From NCBI RefSeq assembly GCF_001424985.1, contig NZ_LMDA01000012.1, forward strand, positions 557,991 to 621,990: a DNA stretch of 64,000 nucleotides, in the 5' to 3' direction. Origin of the DNA: Rhizobium sp. Root1212. GTDB taxonomy: Bacteria > Pseudomonadota > Alphaproteobacteria > Rhizobiales > Rhizobiaceae. The translations under genes were made by a program, and so were the position numbers. This document shows, in pieces, positions 9,319 to 17,999 of the stretch. Numbering within the stretch: the stretch's first letter is position 1; each line of letters begins with the position of its first letter. A model generated the notes under the pieces. The model saw only the letters and a list, made by a program, of their open reading frames with translations. It made no database searches and had not been told where the DNA came from.

Positions 9319-10416
9319 TCACCGCATATCGAGGTCGTCGAGCAGGCCCTTGCGCTTGGCGGTGTAATAGTAGCCGCTGGCATAGAGCTTGACCGCGCCG
9401 TCATGCTTGTTGTCGGCAACGATGAAAGCGCCGCGCAGGTATTTGGTTGCGTATTTCAGGTTGGTCTCGGCGTCGAACAGGCCTTCCGGCGGGCCGTCGT
9501 AGCCGAGGCCCTTGGCCGTGTTGTAACGGATCTGCATCAGCCCGTAATTGCCGTTGTGATAGGCGCGGGGATTGTAGGTGCTCTCGCGCTTGACGACGCG
9601 GTGCACGAGCGCTTCCGGTATGCCGTTGAGCTTGGCGTAATAGGAAATCAGCTTGTCGAGTTCCGGGCGCGAACTGGTGGTGTTGGCAGAAAGCGCGGTC
9701 ACGACTGCAGCAGGTTCCGCCGTTGCGGGGGCAAAGGCGGCGCTTTCGCCCGGACGCGGCATCGGCACGATCATCTGCCGGGCGACGAGGTTTTCAAGGC
9801 CCATCGGCTCGCCGGTGTCGAAATCCGATTCCATCGCGGCGATGGCATACATGCCCTGCGGGATCTGCGGGGAAGCGCCGTAGGCGACGGGCTGCACCTT
9901 TGCCGCGGCGTCCTGCGGAACGGCCGATGCCATCTGCACGGGGGAGGCTGCGACCTCTGCTTCGACGGCAGCGACGGCCGTCTGCGGAATATCCGGGCGA
10001 GCCGTGGGCACGCCGGGGTTGCCGGGAACGACGAAGCTGGTGGCGGCGGCTGCGGCGGCGAGATCGACCGGTGGTGCGTCGGCATAGGCGGTCGCCGCGA
10101 CTGCGGTCTCCGTCGCAGCCGGTGTCGCCGTGGCGGCCGCCTGGGTGGCGGTCATCGCGCCGAGCTGGGCTGCGGCCTGCTGGGCAGGTGTGAGCGCCGT
10201 CTTCTGGGTCGCGTAAGCGGAGGCGGATGCGCCGTTGGCGGGGACAGGGGCTGCGTAAGCGGCGGTCTGCTGAGGCTGCGGTTTCGGGGTCTGAATCGCC
10301 GACAGTTGCTTGGTCGAGGTGTTGTCGACGCTGGAGCAGCCTGTGATCAGCGCTGCAGAGGCGATGGCGCACGCCGTAAGCAGCTGATTCGAGAGGGAAA
10401 AACCGATTTTAGCCAT
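9319..10416 (-). CDS. Lytic transglycosylase lipoprotein with SLT domain and long Ala/Thr-rich linker
   Basis: A 365-residue protein. MAKIGFSLSNQLLTACAIASAALITGC gives a signal peptide with lipobox ITGC. A low-complexity Ala/Thr/Pro/Val-rich stretch of about 200 residues follows and probably spans the periplasm. The C-terminal ~110 residues form a family 1 SLT domain: VHRVVKRESTYNPRAY holds the catalytic Glu (E-S), then GNYGLMQIRYNTAKGLGY and a final NLKYATKYLRGAF helix. It would cut glycan strands as an exo-type transglycosylase. AGGAAA lies nine bases before the ATG. Two TTAACC motifs sit 80-115 bp upstream (10493, 10529), perhaps CtrA half-sites. Confidence 0.9.
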   Translation of the reverse strand: MAKIGFSLSNQLLTACAIASAALITGCSSVDNTSTKQLSAIQTPKPQPQQTAAYAAPVPANGASASAYATQKTALTPAQQAAAQLGAMTATQAAATATPAATETAVAATAYADAPPVDLAAAAAATSFVVPGNPGVPTARPDIPQTAVAAVEAEVAASPVQMASAVPQDAAAKVQPVAYGASPQIPQGMYAIAAMESDFDTGEPMGLENLVARQMIVPMPRPGESAAFAPATAEPAAVVTALSANTTSSRPELDKLISYYAKLNGIPEALVHRVVKRESTYNPRAYHNGNYGLMQIRYNTAKGLGYDGPPEGLFDAETNLKYATKYLRGAFIVADNKHDGAVKLYASGYYYTAKRKGLLDDLDMR

Positions 10417-10538
10417 GCCGTCGCTTTCCTGCTGCCGGGCGCGTGCGCCGCTTGCAAATCAGCAGCCTTGGGCCGCCGGAGGTTGGCCTTCATTAACCTA
10501 TGGGGCGCCGGATCGCAAGCTGTGACGATTAACCAGGC

Positions 10539-11171
10539 CTAGATGCGCCGCAATCCGGCCGTCAAAACGCCCGCTCCGATCAGCAGCGAACCGCCCGTCC
10601 GGTTGACGATTTTCTGGATATTCGGATTGCGGATCGTCTTTCGCGCGGCCGATGCCATGAGGGCGTAAGTGGACGCATTCAGCGTCGCCAGCACCAGGAA
10701 GGTCGCCTCGAAAATCACCATCTGCGGCACGAGCGGCAGGGTGGTATCGAGGAACTGCGGCAGGAAGGCCACGAAGAACACGATGCTCTTCGGATTGAGC
10801 GCCGTGACGACATAGGTGTGCAGGAAGATGCGCAGCGGCCGTTCCCTGGCGGTCTCCGTCTCCGTGGTGGCTTCGGTCGCCCCGACCGGCGCGCGCCACA
10901 GCTTGAGGCCGAGCCAGATGAGATAGGCCGCTCCGATCCATTTCAGGACGGTGAAGACGCCTGCCGAGGTCGCCAGCAGTGCGCCGAGCCCAAGCATCGA
11001 GGCGGTCATGGCCGTGAAATCGCCGAGTGCCACGCCGGCGACGAGGGCGCCGGTGGTCTTGCGGCCGTGGCCGAGCGCATAGGAGATGACGAGGAGAATG
11101 GTCGGACCGGGGATTGCCAGCATGATGGCGGAGGCCGCGGCGAAAGCGAGCCAGTGTTCGATCGATATCAT
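10539..11171 (-). CDS. LysE/RhtB-family amino-acid exporter
   Basis: A 210-residue inner-membrane protein with about six hydrophobic helices. The N-terminal AIPGPTILLVISYALGHGRK and the conserved LNPKSIVFFVAFLPQF match the LysE/RhtB translocator family, which exports amino acids such as homoserine, threonine or lysine by proton antiport. The substrate cannot be told from sequence. It has no operon partner; it lies on the same strand as pfp but 100 bp away. Confidence 0.9.
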   Translation of the reverse strand: MISIEHWLAFAAASAIMLAIPGPTILLVISYALGHGRKTTGALVAGVALGDFTAMTASMLGLGALLATSAGVFTVLKWIGAAYLIWLGLKLWRAPVGATEATTETETARERPLRIFLHTYVVTALNPKSIVFFVAFLPQFLDTTLPLVPQMVIFEATFLVLATLNASTYALMASAARKTIRNPNIQKIVNRTGGSLLIGAGVLTAGLRRI

Positions 11172-11271
11172 GATATCCCCCTCGTGAGCGGCGCCGATAA
11201 GCGATCAGGGGAGCAAGCCACGCGGCGGCGGTGGGGTCAAGCCCGCCGCGTGGGTGTTTTCAGGGGTTGTC

Positions 11272-12483
11272 TCAGGCGGCGCGCCAGGGCTGGCCGATGG
11301 CGCCCATTACGTCGCCGAACCACTTGGCCGACGTGTCGAAATGCTTGCCGCCCTTGATGCGCGGGAATTCGATGGTGCGCAGCTTGCCGTTCTGGTCCTC
11401 GTCGTGGCCGGTGACGCCGGAAACCTTGTTGAGGGCGCTTTCGACGGCGAGGTCGACCATGCTCTGGATCAGGCGCAGGTCGTCGCGGTTGGCCGGCGCG
11501 GAGCGGGCGTAATAGCCGGATTTCTGCACCATGGCGCGTTCTGCGCCGAGCAGGTTGGCAAACTGCTTGGAGAACCAGTTGCCGACATTGATCGTGTCGA
11601 TCTTCACATGGCCGAAGGCATCGCGCTTGACGGTTTCGCCGGCGGCTTCCCGTTCGGCAACGATCGCATCGAGGCAGGCGCCTTCGCTGACGAACAGCGT
11701 GACGAAACCGACCTTGTTCATGACGCCGCGCAGACGCTCGGCCTCGGCCTGCAGGTCGAAGGCCATCTCCGGCAGATAGAGGCCGTCGATGTTCTTCATC
11801 TGCTTGTTCATCATGAAGCCGTCGACGAATTCCTCCTTGTCGGTCATCTGCATGTAGGCGCGGGCGGTGGCGGCGGTCAGCCAGCCGCAATGGCGGCCCA
11901 TCACTTCATGCACGACAAGCGTCTTGGGGGCGGCACTCTGTTCGTTGCTGACATTGTCGAAGAAGCGGGCACCGTATTCGGCCGCCGTCCAGGCGCCGAG
12001 CGACTGGCGAACCGGCACGACGTCGTTGTCGACGGTCTTCGGCAGGCCGACGACGGTGAGGTTGTAGCCGTTGGCGCCGAGATAGGCGGCGAGGTCGGCC
12101 GCCGTCGTGTTGGTGTCGTCGCCGCCGATGGTGTGAAGAATGGTGATGCCGTCCGAGGCGAGGCGCTCGGCGGCGACCCGCAGCGGGTTCTCACCTTCCT
12201 TGACGAGGCCGCGCTTGACGCAATCGGCGGCATTGGTGAGCTTGACGCGGCTGTTGCCGATCGGCGAGCCGCCGTGGCGGTGCAGGATCGCAGCCTTCTC
12301 GCGCATGTCGCGGGTGATTTCGATGCGGTCGGCGAGCAGCAGGCCCTGGTAGCCGGAGCGATAGGCGACCAGTTCGATATCCGGGGCGATGTCGGTGTAA
12401 CGCTCGATCAGCCCGCCAACGGCGGACGAGAGACACGGTGCGAGCCCACCGGCGGTGAGCATTGCGACTTTCTGCTTGGCCAT
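11272..12483 (-). CDS. pfp: Pyrophosphate-dependent 6-phosphofructokinase
   Basis: Catalyses reversible phosphorylation of fructose 6-phosphate using PPi. The 403-residue protein starts MAKQKVAMLTAGGLAPCLSS after AGGAG. The nucleotide/PPi site reads IGGDDTNT: Asp following GGD (rather than Gly) together with Lys in LPKTVDNDVVP are the residues that mark PPi-dependent rather than ATP-dependent enzymes. VHEVMGRHCGW is the substrate-binding MGR motif. Many rhizobia lack ATP-PFK and use Entner-Doudoroff, so this enzyme probably runs in the gluconeogenic direction or handles PPi. It is monocistronic. Confidence 0.93.
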   Translation of the reverse strand: MAKQKVAMLTAGGLAPCLSSAVGGLIERYTDIAPDIELVAYRSGYQGLLLADRIEITRDMREKAAILHRHGGSPIGNSRVKLTNAADCVKRGLVKEGENPLRVAAERLASDGITILHTIGGDDTNTTAADLAAYLGANGYNLTVVGLPKTVDNDVVPVRQSLGAWTAAEYGARFFDNVSNEQSAAPKTLVVHEVMGRHCGWLTAATARAYMQMTDKEEFVDGFMMNKQMKNIDGLYLPEMAFDLQAEAERLRGVMNKVGFVTLFVSEGACLDAIVAEREAAGETVKRDAFGHVKIDTINVGNWFSKQFANLLGAERAMVQKSGYYARSAPANRDDLRLIQSMVDLAVESALNKVSGVTGHDEDQNGKLRTIEFPRIKGGKHFDTSAKWFGDVMGAIGQPWRAA

Positions 12484-12936
12484 GATTTCTCCTCGGTCAT
12501 CGGCTCGGGGACAAGCCCCTCCTGCTGAGTGTCTAGCGCAATTCCTATGGAAGGGAAATGACAGCGAAAGGGCGCTCACAGGGCTTTCGCCGGCTGCGGC
12601 GTCCTATTCTTTGGTATGGGGCGGCCCGCATCCGGTGGGGCGGCGTTTCCCCCGCTGTGTGTCGGGTCGGCGAAAGACCGTCTTTCGCAATCATTTGAAA
12701 AAATGAGTGAAAACAGCTTCGCAAAAACCGGCGGCGGTCGCTTTGGCGAAATGTTGAGGGCCATCACAAAATCGTCATAACGCTGCGTCCAGGGGGCGGA
12801 TCGCTTGCATTTCGGCCGCATATCTGTTCAAGCTGTTTATCCGTAGCGGCAAAATCGAGGCCGCCGCATTTCCGTCTTCCGCACACGCTTTTGTCTTCTG
12901 GGGATCGGAACAGGCCATATGGGAAAGAACGCACCG
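12484..12936. repeat. Intergenic region with repeated GCGAAAG/CTTTCGC arms
   Basis: This 453-bp gap between divergent pfp and djlA contains GCGAAAG (12564-12570), its inverse CTTTCGC (12584-12590), and a 19-bp palindrome GCGAAAGAC-C-GTCTTTCGC (12670-12688). All three carry the same 7-mer, so they may be operator half-sites or small hairpins. The one open frame noticed here is 25 codons at 12703-12780 without a ribosome site. Confidence 0.4.
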
Positions 12937-13644
12937 ATGACATTCTGGGACAGCCTGGTCGGTTTCGTCGCCGCGACGGGCAATGCGCTCGCGGGCGTCG
13001 TCGAGGCGATCCGCACGCTGTTCGAGGGCGATCCCGAAACCCGCCGCAAGGTGGCCTTTTCCGTCGCGATGATCGCGCTGTCCGCCAAAATGGCGAAGGC
13101 CGATGGTGTGGTGACCGAAACCGAGGTCGCTGCCTTCCGCGATATCTTCAAGTTCCCGGACGATCAGGCGCAGAACGTCGCCCGCCTCTACAATCTGGCC
13201 CGTCAGGATGTCGCCGGCTACGAGGCCTATGCCGAAAAGCTCGCCTCGCTCTGCGTTTCCTGCGAGCAGAACTGCCCGGTGCTGGAAGACATTATCGACG
13301 GGCTGTTCCACATCGCCAAGTCCGATGGCGCGCTGCATGAGAACGAAATGGTCTTCCTGCGCCGCGTCGCCGAAATCTTCCGGATGAAGGAAAGCCGCTT
13401 CGACGAGATCATGGCCCGGCATGTGCATGCCGAGGGCGTCGATCCCTACAAGGTGCTCGGCGTTTCGCCGAAGGACGATTTTGCCGATATCCGCCGCCGC
13501 TACCGCGTGCTCGTCAGCGAAAACCACCCCGACACGCTCTTTGCCCGCGGCGTGCCGCAGGAGTTCCATGCGATCGCCAACGACCGCATGGCGGCCCTCA
13601 ATGCCGCCTATGAGGCGATCGAGAAAGAACGCCGCGCCGCATGA
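12937..13644 (+). CDS. DjlA-like J-domain protein (TerB + DnaJ)
   Basis: A protein of about 235 residues with a TerB-like helical domain (residues ~35-150, KMAKADGVVTETEVAAFRDIF repeated as IAKSDGALHENEMVFLRRV, both acidic metal-type loops) and a C-terminal J domain (DPYKVLGVSPKDDFADIRRRYR, then ENHPDTL, where canonical J domains have HPD; HPD is intact). The arrangement is that of DjlA co-chaperones, but there is no clear N-terminal transmembrane helix. MTFWDSL at 12937 (preceded by GGGAAAG) is preferred; an in-frame ATG at 12919 adds six residues. It overlaps the amidase by ATGA, implying coupled translation. Confidence 0.85.
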   Translation: MTFWDSLVGFVAATGNALAGVVEAIRTLFEGDPETRRKVAFSVAMIALSAKMAKADGVVTETEVAAFRDIFKFPDDQAQNVARLYNLARQDVAGYEAYAEKLASLCVSCEQNCPVLEDIIDGLFHIAKSDGALHENEMVFLRRVAEIFRMKESRFDEIMARHVHAEGVDPYKVLGVSPKDDFADIRRRYRVLVSENHPDTLFARGVPQEFHAIANDRMAALNAAYEAIEKERRAA

Positions 13645-14402
13645 CTTCGTTTTCTGCCGACTACGCCAAGGCACGCGTCGTGCCGTCGCCGAACCATGGC
13701 GAACGGGCAGGGGGCCTGATGCCCGATATGATCATTCTGCACTATACAGGCATGCCGACGGCGGAAGGCGCGCTCGACTGGCTCTGTCGCGAGGAGAGCC
13801 AGGTGTCGTGCCATTATCTCGTCTATGAGGATGGCCGCGTCGACCAGCTCGTGCCGGAAAGCCGCCGCGCCTGGCATGCGGGCAAGAGCATCTGGCAGGG
13901 CGAGGGCGATATCAACTCCCGCTCGATCGGCATCGAGATCGCCAATGCCGGGCATCCGAGCCTGCCGGATTTTCCGAAAAAGCAGATCGATTCGGTCGTC
14001 GAATTGTGTCGGGACTGTGGCGAACGCTGGTCCATCGCCCCGGAAAAGGTGCTTGCGCACAGCGATGTCGCCCCGATTCGTAAGGTCGATCCGGGCGAAA
14101 ATTTTCCATGGAAAGCGCTGTTCGAGGGCGGTGTGGGGCATTGGGTTGCGCCGACCCCCATCGGCGGCGGACGTTTCTTCCAAAAAGGCGATCAGGGACA
14201 GCCGGTCGAGGCGATCCAGTCCATGCTCGGGCTCTATGGCTACGGAATTGAAGTCACAGGCAATTTCTGCGAGAAGACCGAAGGCGCGGTTGCGGCGTTC
14301 CAGCGCCATTTCCGGCAAGTGCAGGTGGATGGCATCGCCGATATTTCCACCCTCGATACGCTGCACCGGCTGCTCTCGTCCCTGCCGAAATTCGCCGCCT
14401 GA
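13641..14402 (+). CDS. N-acetylmuramoyl-L-alanine amidase with peptidoglycan-binding domain
   Basis: A zinc amidase of the AmpD/AmiD family (Amidase_2), 253 residues. Zinc ligands are visible as the His in IILHYTGM and the His in VLAHSDVAP; SRSIGIEIANAGH is the conserved middle motif. The last ~70 residues are a PG_binding_1 domain (AIQSMLGLYGYGIEVTGNF). No signal peptide is evident, so it could act on cytoplasmic anhydro-muropeptides like AmpD, although the binding domain recalls periplasmic AmiD. It overlaps djlA by 4 bp, a pairing common in rhizobia. Confidence 0.92.
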   Translation: MTSFSADYAKARVVPSPNHGERAGGLMPDMIILHYTGMPTAEGALDWLCREESQVSCHYLVYEDGRVDQLVPESRRAWHAGKSIWQGEGDINSRSIGIEIANAGHPSLPDFPKKQIDSVVELCRDCGERWSIAPEKVLAHSDVAPIRKVDPGENFPWKALFEGGVGHWVAPTPIGGGRFFQKGDQGQPVEAIQSMLGLYGYGIEVTGNFCEKTEGAVAAFQRHFRQVQVDGIADISTLDTLHRLLSSLPKFAA

Positions 14403-14630
14403 AGGGCCTTTCCGCAAGGTCGTTTCCCGACCCCTGACCGGGGCGGAAATCGCTAATTTTGTGCACTGCCACACGAATACCACGATGCGCCGGTCTTTTC
14501 TGCGCCGTACCGAAGCGCAGGTGATGCCGGGCCTCCAAGTCCTTTCCTGCCGATAACGACAGCAAGTGGAGCGGCAGGACGGGGTGCGTCCGGTGGGCCG
14601 TGTCCACGACTATTGGAGACTTCAAACTCG

Positions 14631-15164
14631 ATGCGAATTACCAAGGGTGCTGCGGTTGCGGCATGCTTCTGCATGCTCGTTTCCAGCGCGACGACGACCT
14701 ATGCCGGGGGCATTCAGGACGAAATCATCAAGACCGAAGCTATTCCGTCGGTAGAGCGGACAACCGGCTATCCGAAGCCGGACATCGCGCTGCAGCCGAC
14801 CGCCTATAGCGACCTGATCGAGGACTATGCCGAGGAATACGGCGTTCCGGTCGATCTCGCCCATGCGATCATCAAGGTCGAAAGCAATTACAATCCGAAG
14901 GCGCGCGGCAGTGCCGGCGAAATCGGCCTGATGCAGATCAAGCCCACGACGGCGCGGATGATGGGCTACAAGGGCGGACGCACCGGCCTCTTCGATCCGG
15001 AAACCAACATCAAGTTCGGCATGAAGTATCTCGCCCAGGCGCATCAGCTGTCGGGCGGCTACACCTGCGGCACGGTGCTGCGTTACAATGCCGGCCATGG
15101 CGCCAAGCGCATGAACCCGGTCTCGCGCCGTTATTGCGGCAAGGTGCAGGCCATTCTGGGCTGA
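14631..15164 (+). CDS. Secreted lytic transglycosylase, SLT family
   Basis: A small (177-residue) SLT-domain enzyme. MRITKGAAVAACFCMLVSSATTTYAGG is a Sec signal peptide. The catalytic domain shows LAHAIIKVESNYNPKARG (catalytic Glu in E-S), GEIGLMQIKPTTARMMGY and NIKFGMKYLAQAHQ, the usual SLT order, ending with TCGTVLRYNAGHGAKR. GGAG 11-14 bases before the ATG supports this start over an upstream TTG at 14613. It is monocistronic, downstream of the amidase. Confidence 0.92.
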   Translation: MRITKGAAVAACFCMLVSSATTTYAGGIQDEIIKTEAIPSVERTTGYPKPDIALQPTAYSDLIEDYAEEYGVPVDLAHAIIKVESNYNPKARGSAGEIGLMQIKPTTARMMGYKGGRTGLFDPETNIKFGMKYLAQAHQLSGGYTCGTVLRYNAGHGAKRMNPVSRRYCGKVQAILG

Positions 15165-15294
15165 CGCTGTTCGAAGGGGCGGGCACTTTTGTCCCGGCCC
15201 TTGCAAATGCCGGATTGGTTTTTCGCGTACCGGCGCTTTGCGCTTTTCCCGTCTCTCGTGCTATCCCCGGACATCGGTTGCTGGAGTGGATGGC

Positions 15295-16488
15295 ATGGCG
15301 GAAGAGTTTGATTTCATTGTTGTCGGCAAGGGAATGATGGGCGCTGCCGCCGGGCGGCACCTCGCACGATCCGGCGCAAGGGTTGCGCTGGTCGGCCCCG
15401 ACGAACCTGCCGACTGGCAGCGTCACGACGGCGTCTTCGCCAGCCACTACGACAACGGCCGCATCACCCGCACCATCGATCCCGATCCCGTCTGGGCGCG
15501 GCTCGCCCGCCGCTCGATCGAACGTTACGGCCAGATCGCCGAGCAGAGCGGCATCGAATTCTATCATGAAGTGGGATGCCTGATCGCCGCTCCGGCTCCG
15601 GGCGGCGAGAGCGACTATCTCGGCAATGTCATCGATGCGCGGGACCGCCTCGGCGTCGTGGCGCCCTATGTCGATGCCGATGCGCTGAGCGGCAAATTTC
15701 CCTATTTTTCGTTCCCGGCCGGCTATGGCGGTATTTTCGAAGCCACGGGCGCGGGACATATCAATCCGCGCGCACTGGTGAAGGCGCAGGTAAACGCGGC
15801 CGAGAAGGCCGGCGCCCGTGTCGTCGCGCAGGAAGTCGTTTCCGTTTCCGAAGAGGCTGATGGCGTTCGCGTCGAAACCGCCGAAGGGCAGGTGTTGAAG
15901 GCGGCCCGCATTCTCATCGCCGCTGGCGGCTTTTCCATCTCGCGCAAGCTTTTCGCCCGGCCGCTCGATCTGGTGGTCAAGGGGCGCACGGTGTTCTTTG
16001 CCGAGGTCTCCGATGCCGATCTGGAACACCTTGCGGCCATGCCGTCGCTGATCGTCGCGGGACGGGTGCAGGACGAGAATTTCTATCTCCTGCCGCCGGT
16101 GCTCTATCCCGATGGCCGCCACTACATCAAGATCGGCGGCGATCCGACCGACCTGCCGATGGCCGATGAGTCGGCGGCGCGCAACTGGTATCATGGCGAA
16201 GGCAGCCGTTCGGCGGCCGATCATATCGCGCGGCTGTTTGCCGAGGTGATGCGGTCCTTCACGCCGGTTTCCACCCATATCGCGCCCTGCGTCACCACCT
16301 ATACGCCGCACGGCTATCCCGTCATAGGCTTCACCGGCGGCGACCGCATCGCGGTGGTTACCGGCGGCAATGGTGCCGCCGCCAAGAGTTCGGACGAGAT
16401 CGGCCGGCTCGGGGCCTCGCTGGTCCTCAACGGCGTGCTCGACGCTTCCGAATACGAGACGGATTTCGCCGTCTCCTTCCGGGAATAG
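15295..16488 (+). CDS. FAD-dependent oxidoreductase, DAO / sarcosine-oxidase-like
   Basis: A 397-residue flavoenzyme. FDFIVVGKGMMGAAAGRHLA at the N-terminus is the Rossmann FAD-binding motif; GHINPRALVKAQ and ILIAAGGFS are typical of the DAO superfamily, and CVTTYTPHGYPVIGF followed by AVVTGGNGAAAKSSDEIG matches the C-terminal FAD-contact region of monomeric sarcosine oxidase/N-methyltryptophan oxidase. The equivalent of the covalent-flavin Cys appears to be in APCVTTYTP. Substrate is probably an N-methyl or secondary amine but is not determined. No operon partners. Confidence 0.88.
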   Translation: MAEEFDFIVVGKGMMGAAAGRHLARSGARVALVGPDEPADWQRHDGVFASHYDNGRITRTIDPDPVWARLARRSIERYGQIAEQSGIEFYHEVGCLIAAPAPGGESDYLGNVIDARDRLGVVAPYVDADALSGKFPYFSFPAGYGGIFEATGAGHINPRALVKAQVNAAEKAGARVVAQEVVSVSEEADGVRVETAEGQVLKAARILIAAGGFSISRKLFARPLDLVVKGRTVFFAEVSDADLEHLAAMPSLIVAGRVQDENFYLLPPVLYPDGRHYIKIGGDPTDLPMADESAARNWYHGEGSRSAADHIARLFAEVMRSFTPVSTHIAPCVTTYTPHGYPVIGFTGGDRIAVVTGGNGAAAKSSDEIGRLGASLVLNGVLDASEYETDFAVSFRE

Positions 16489-16544
16489 CGGCGAATCTGC
16501 GATTGCCTCTGGCAATTGCCGGCCGCCTCGGTTAATCAGCGCCT

Positions 16545-16937
16545 GCCAGTTGGCCGGGCAGCCGCTCTCCGCTAGGGCCGAAAGGTTGCGGGGGGAGGAA
16601 AGTCCGGGCTCCACGGAAAGACGGTGCCGGATAACGTCCGGCGAGGGCGACCTCAGGGAAAGTGCCACAGAAAGCAAACCGCCGCCTTCGGGCGGTAAGG
16701 GTGAAAGGGTGGGGTAAGAGCCCACCGCGGTCATGGTGACATGAACGGCACGGTAAACCCCACCGGGAGCAAAACCGAATAGGGATAACGTGGAGCGCGC
16801 AAGCGCTCCGGCCTTTTCCGGGCTAGTTATCCGGGTGGGTTGCAAGAGGCATCGCGCAAGCGCTGTCCCAGATGAATGGCTGCCACGTTCCGGCCTCGGT
16901 CGGAGCCATACAGAACCCGGCTTACAGGCCAACTGGC
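16545..16937 (+). ncRNA. rnpB: RNase P RNA (type A)
   Basis: The catalytic RNA that matures tRNA 5' ends. GCCAGTTGGCC at 16545-16555 pairs with GGCCAACTGGC at 16927-16937 as helix P1. Conserved core blocks are visible: GAGGAAAGTCCGGGCTCC near the 5' side (CR I), AGGGTGAAAGGGTGGGGTAAGAG in the middle, ACGGTAAACCCC (CR IV region), and ACAGAACCCGGCTTACAGG near the 3' end (CR V). The length of about 393 nt is normal. It lies directly upstream of the dcw cluster, as in other rhizobia. Confidence 0.95.
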
Positions 16938-17016
16938 GAATTTCTTTCTTTGATTTTTGGGGCGGTCCGGTGAGGCAAACTCAAAAACTCTCATCCCCCG
17001 AATGTTGCGACATCGG

Positions 17017-17067
17017 CCCCTCATCCGGCCTGTCGGCCACCTTCTCCCCGCAGGCGGGGAGAAGGGA
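17017..17067 (-). repeat. Rhizobial intergenic palindromic repeat, copy 1 (reverse orientation)
   Basis: CCCCTCATCCGGCC...GGCCACCTTCTCCCC followed by the inverse GGGGAGAAGGG. It contains two nested hairpins (GGCC/GGCC and CTTCTCCCCG/CGGGGAGAAG). The same element occurs in the opposite orientation at 31501, 50194 and 51577. Confidence 0.8.
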
Positions 17068-17218
17068 CAAGCGGCCTATTCCGAGCATGCGTCGCATCTT
17101 CATCTCAGCGTTGCCGAATCGATTTTGCACGCGGCAAAGCCACCTCGGAGTGGCCATAGAAATCTCCTCCCCACGAAATAAAAAGCCGACGCCCGCCCAC
17201 ACCCTCCGGGGTTCGATC

Positions 17219-17237
17219 TTAACCTCGCCTTAACCAT
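17219..17237 (+). promoter_or_regulatory. CtrA box upstream of the mraZ/dcw operon
   Basis: TTAA-CCTCGCC-TTAACCAT matches the full CtrA consensus TTAA-N7-TTAAC exactly, and ends in the alphaproteobacterial half-site TTAACCAT. A further inverted GGTTAAG follows at 17248-17254. It lies about 310 bp before mraZ, next to the MraZ operator, in a 600-bp region without genes, so the cluster's promoter is probably here. Confidence 0.6.
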
Positions 17238-17364
17238 TCGAATTTAGGGTTAAGAAACTGTTTTTGTTCGGGGTCGATCCGGGCGGAAAAGGGTTTCGGG
17301 ACCGCGCTGTCCGGTCAGGCGATCCTCTCCTCAACCGCCGCGGCGCGCGCTGAAGAAGGTTCAT

Positions 17365-17398
17365 CCCATTGACGCCCATATGGTCCCATGTTATCCCA
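17365..17398 (-). promoter_or_regulatory. MraZ operator: four TGGG repeats at 10-bp spacing
   Basis: CCCA occurs at 17365, 17375, 17385 and 17395, i.e. four TGGG boxes on the minus strand in exact 10-bp register. This is the architecture bound by MraZ (direct TGGGN repeats with 5-bp spacers) in other bacteria. It lies about 150-180 bp upstream of mraZ, so the cluster is probably autorepressed by its first gene product. Confidence 0.75.
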
Positions 17399-17544
17399 AT
17401 CACGCACTGCACACGGGCGTTTTGAGGCCCAATCATCAAGCGTTTTGCAAGTGCTCCTGATGGGGCGTGCGACCGGCTATCATGGCCGGCGGCGGCCTGC
17501 TTTGTGTCTGTTGGGGTCGGCGTCCAGGGTTTTCGTATCGCGTC

Positions 17545-17985
17545 ATGAACCGTTTTCTGTCCCATGCGACACAGCGTATCGATGCGAAGGGCAGGGTTTC
17601 CGTGCCGTCCGCGTTCCGGTCGGTGATGTCGGCATTGGACATCAGGGAATTATACTGCTTTCAGGATTTCGTGTTTCCGGCTATCAGCGCCGGCGGTCCG
17701 GAGTTGCTGGATCGTTTCGAAAGGCAGATCGCGCTGGAGGACCCTCTCTCGGCGCCGGCCAATCAGATGTCGCTCCTGGTTCATGGGGGCGGGGTCTTCA
17801 TGAAGCTCGATCAGGAAGGGCGCCTCGCGGTCACGGACTTTATCCGAGACTTCACGGGCATCACCAACGAGGTGACCTTTGTTGGACGGGCGGATCATTT
17901 TCAGTTGTGGGCACCGCAGGCGTTCCTTCAGGCGCAGGCGGATGCGCGCGAAGAGCGCAGATTGCGAGGTCTGCGGTCTCAGTAG
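17545..17985 (+). CDS. mraZ: Transcriptional regulator MraZ
   Basis: First gene of the dcw cluster; a 146-residue DNA-binding protein that forms rings and represses its own promoter. Two AbrB-like MraZ domains are visible: [24 protein letters not shown], and in the second half [21 protein letters not shown] followed by [21 protein letters not shown] 17545 gives the standard N-terminus; upstream codons in frame look non-coding. Its presumed TGGG operator is about 150 bp upstream. rsmH follows after 14 bp. Confidence 0.95.
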   Translation: MNRFLSHATQRIDAKGRVSVPSAFRSVMSALDIRELYCFQDFVFPAISAGGPELLDRFERQIALEDPLSAPANQMSLLVHGGGVFMKLDQEGRLAVTDFIRDFTGITNEVTFVGRADHFQLWAPQAFLQAQADAREERRLRGLRSQ

Positions 17986-17999
17986 TGTGGAGAAACGGA

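Noticed and set aside
12703..12780. 25-codon ORF (MSENSFAKTGGGRFGEMLRA...) upstream of djlA
   Set aside because: No ribosome site and too short to judge without conservation data.
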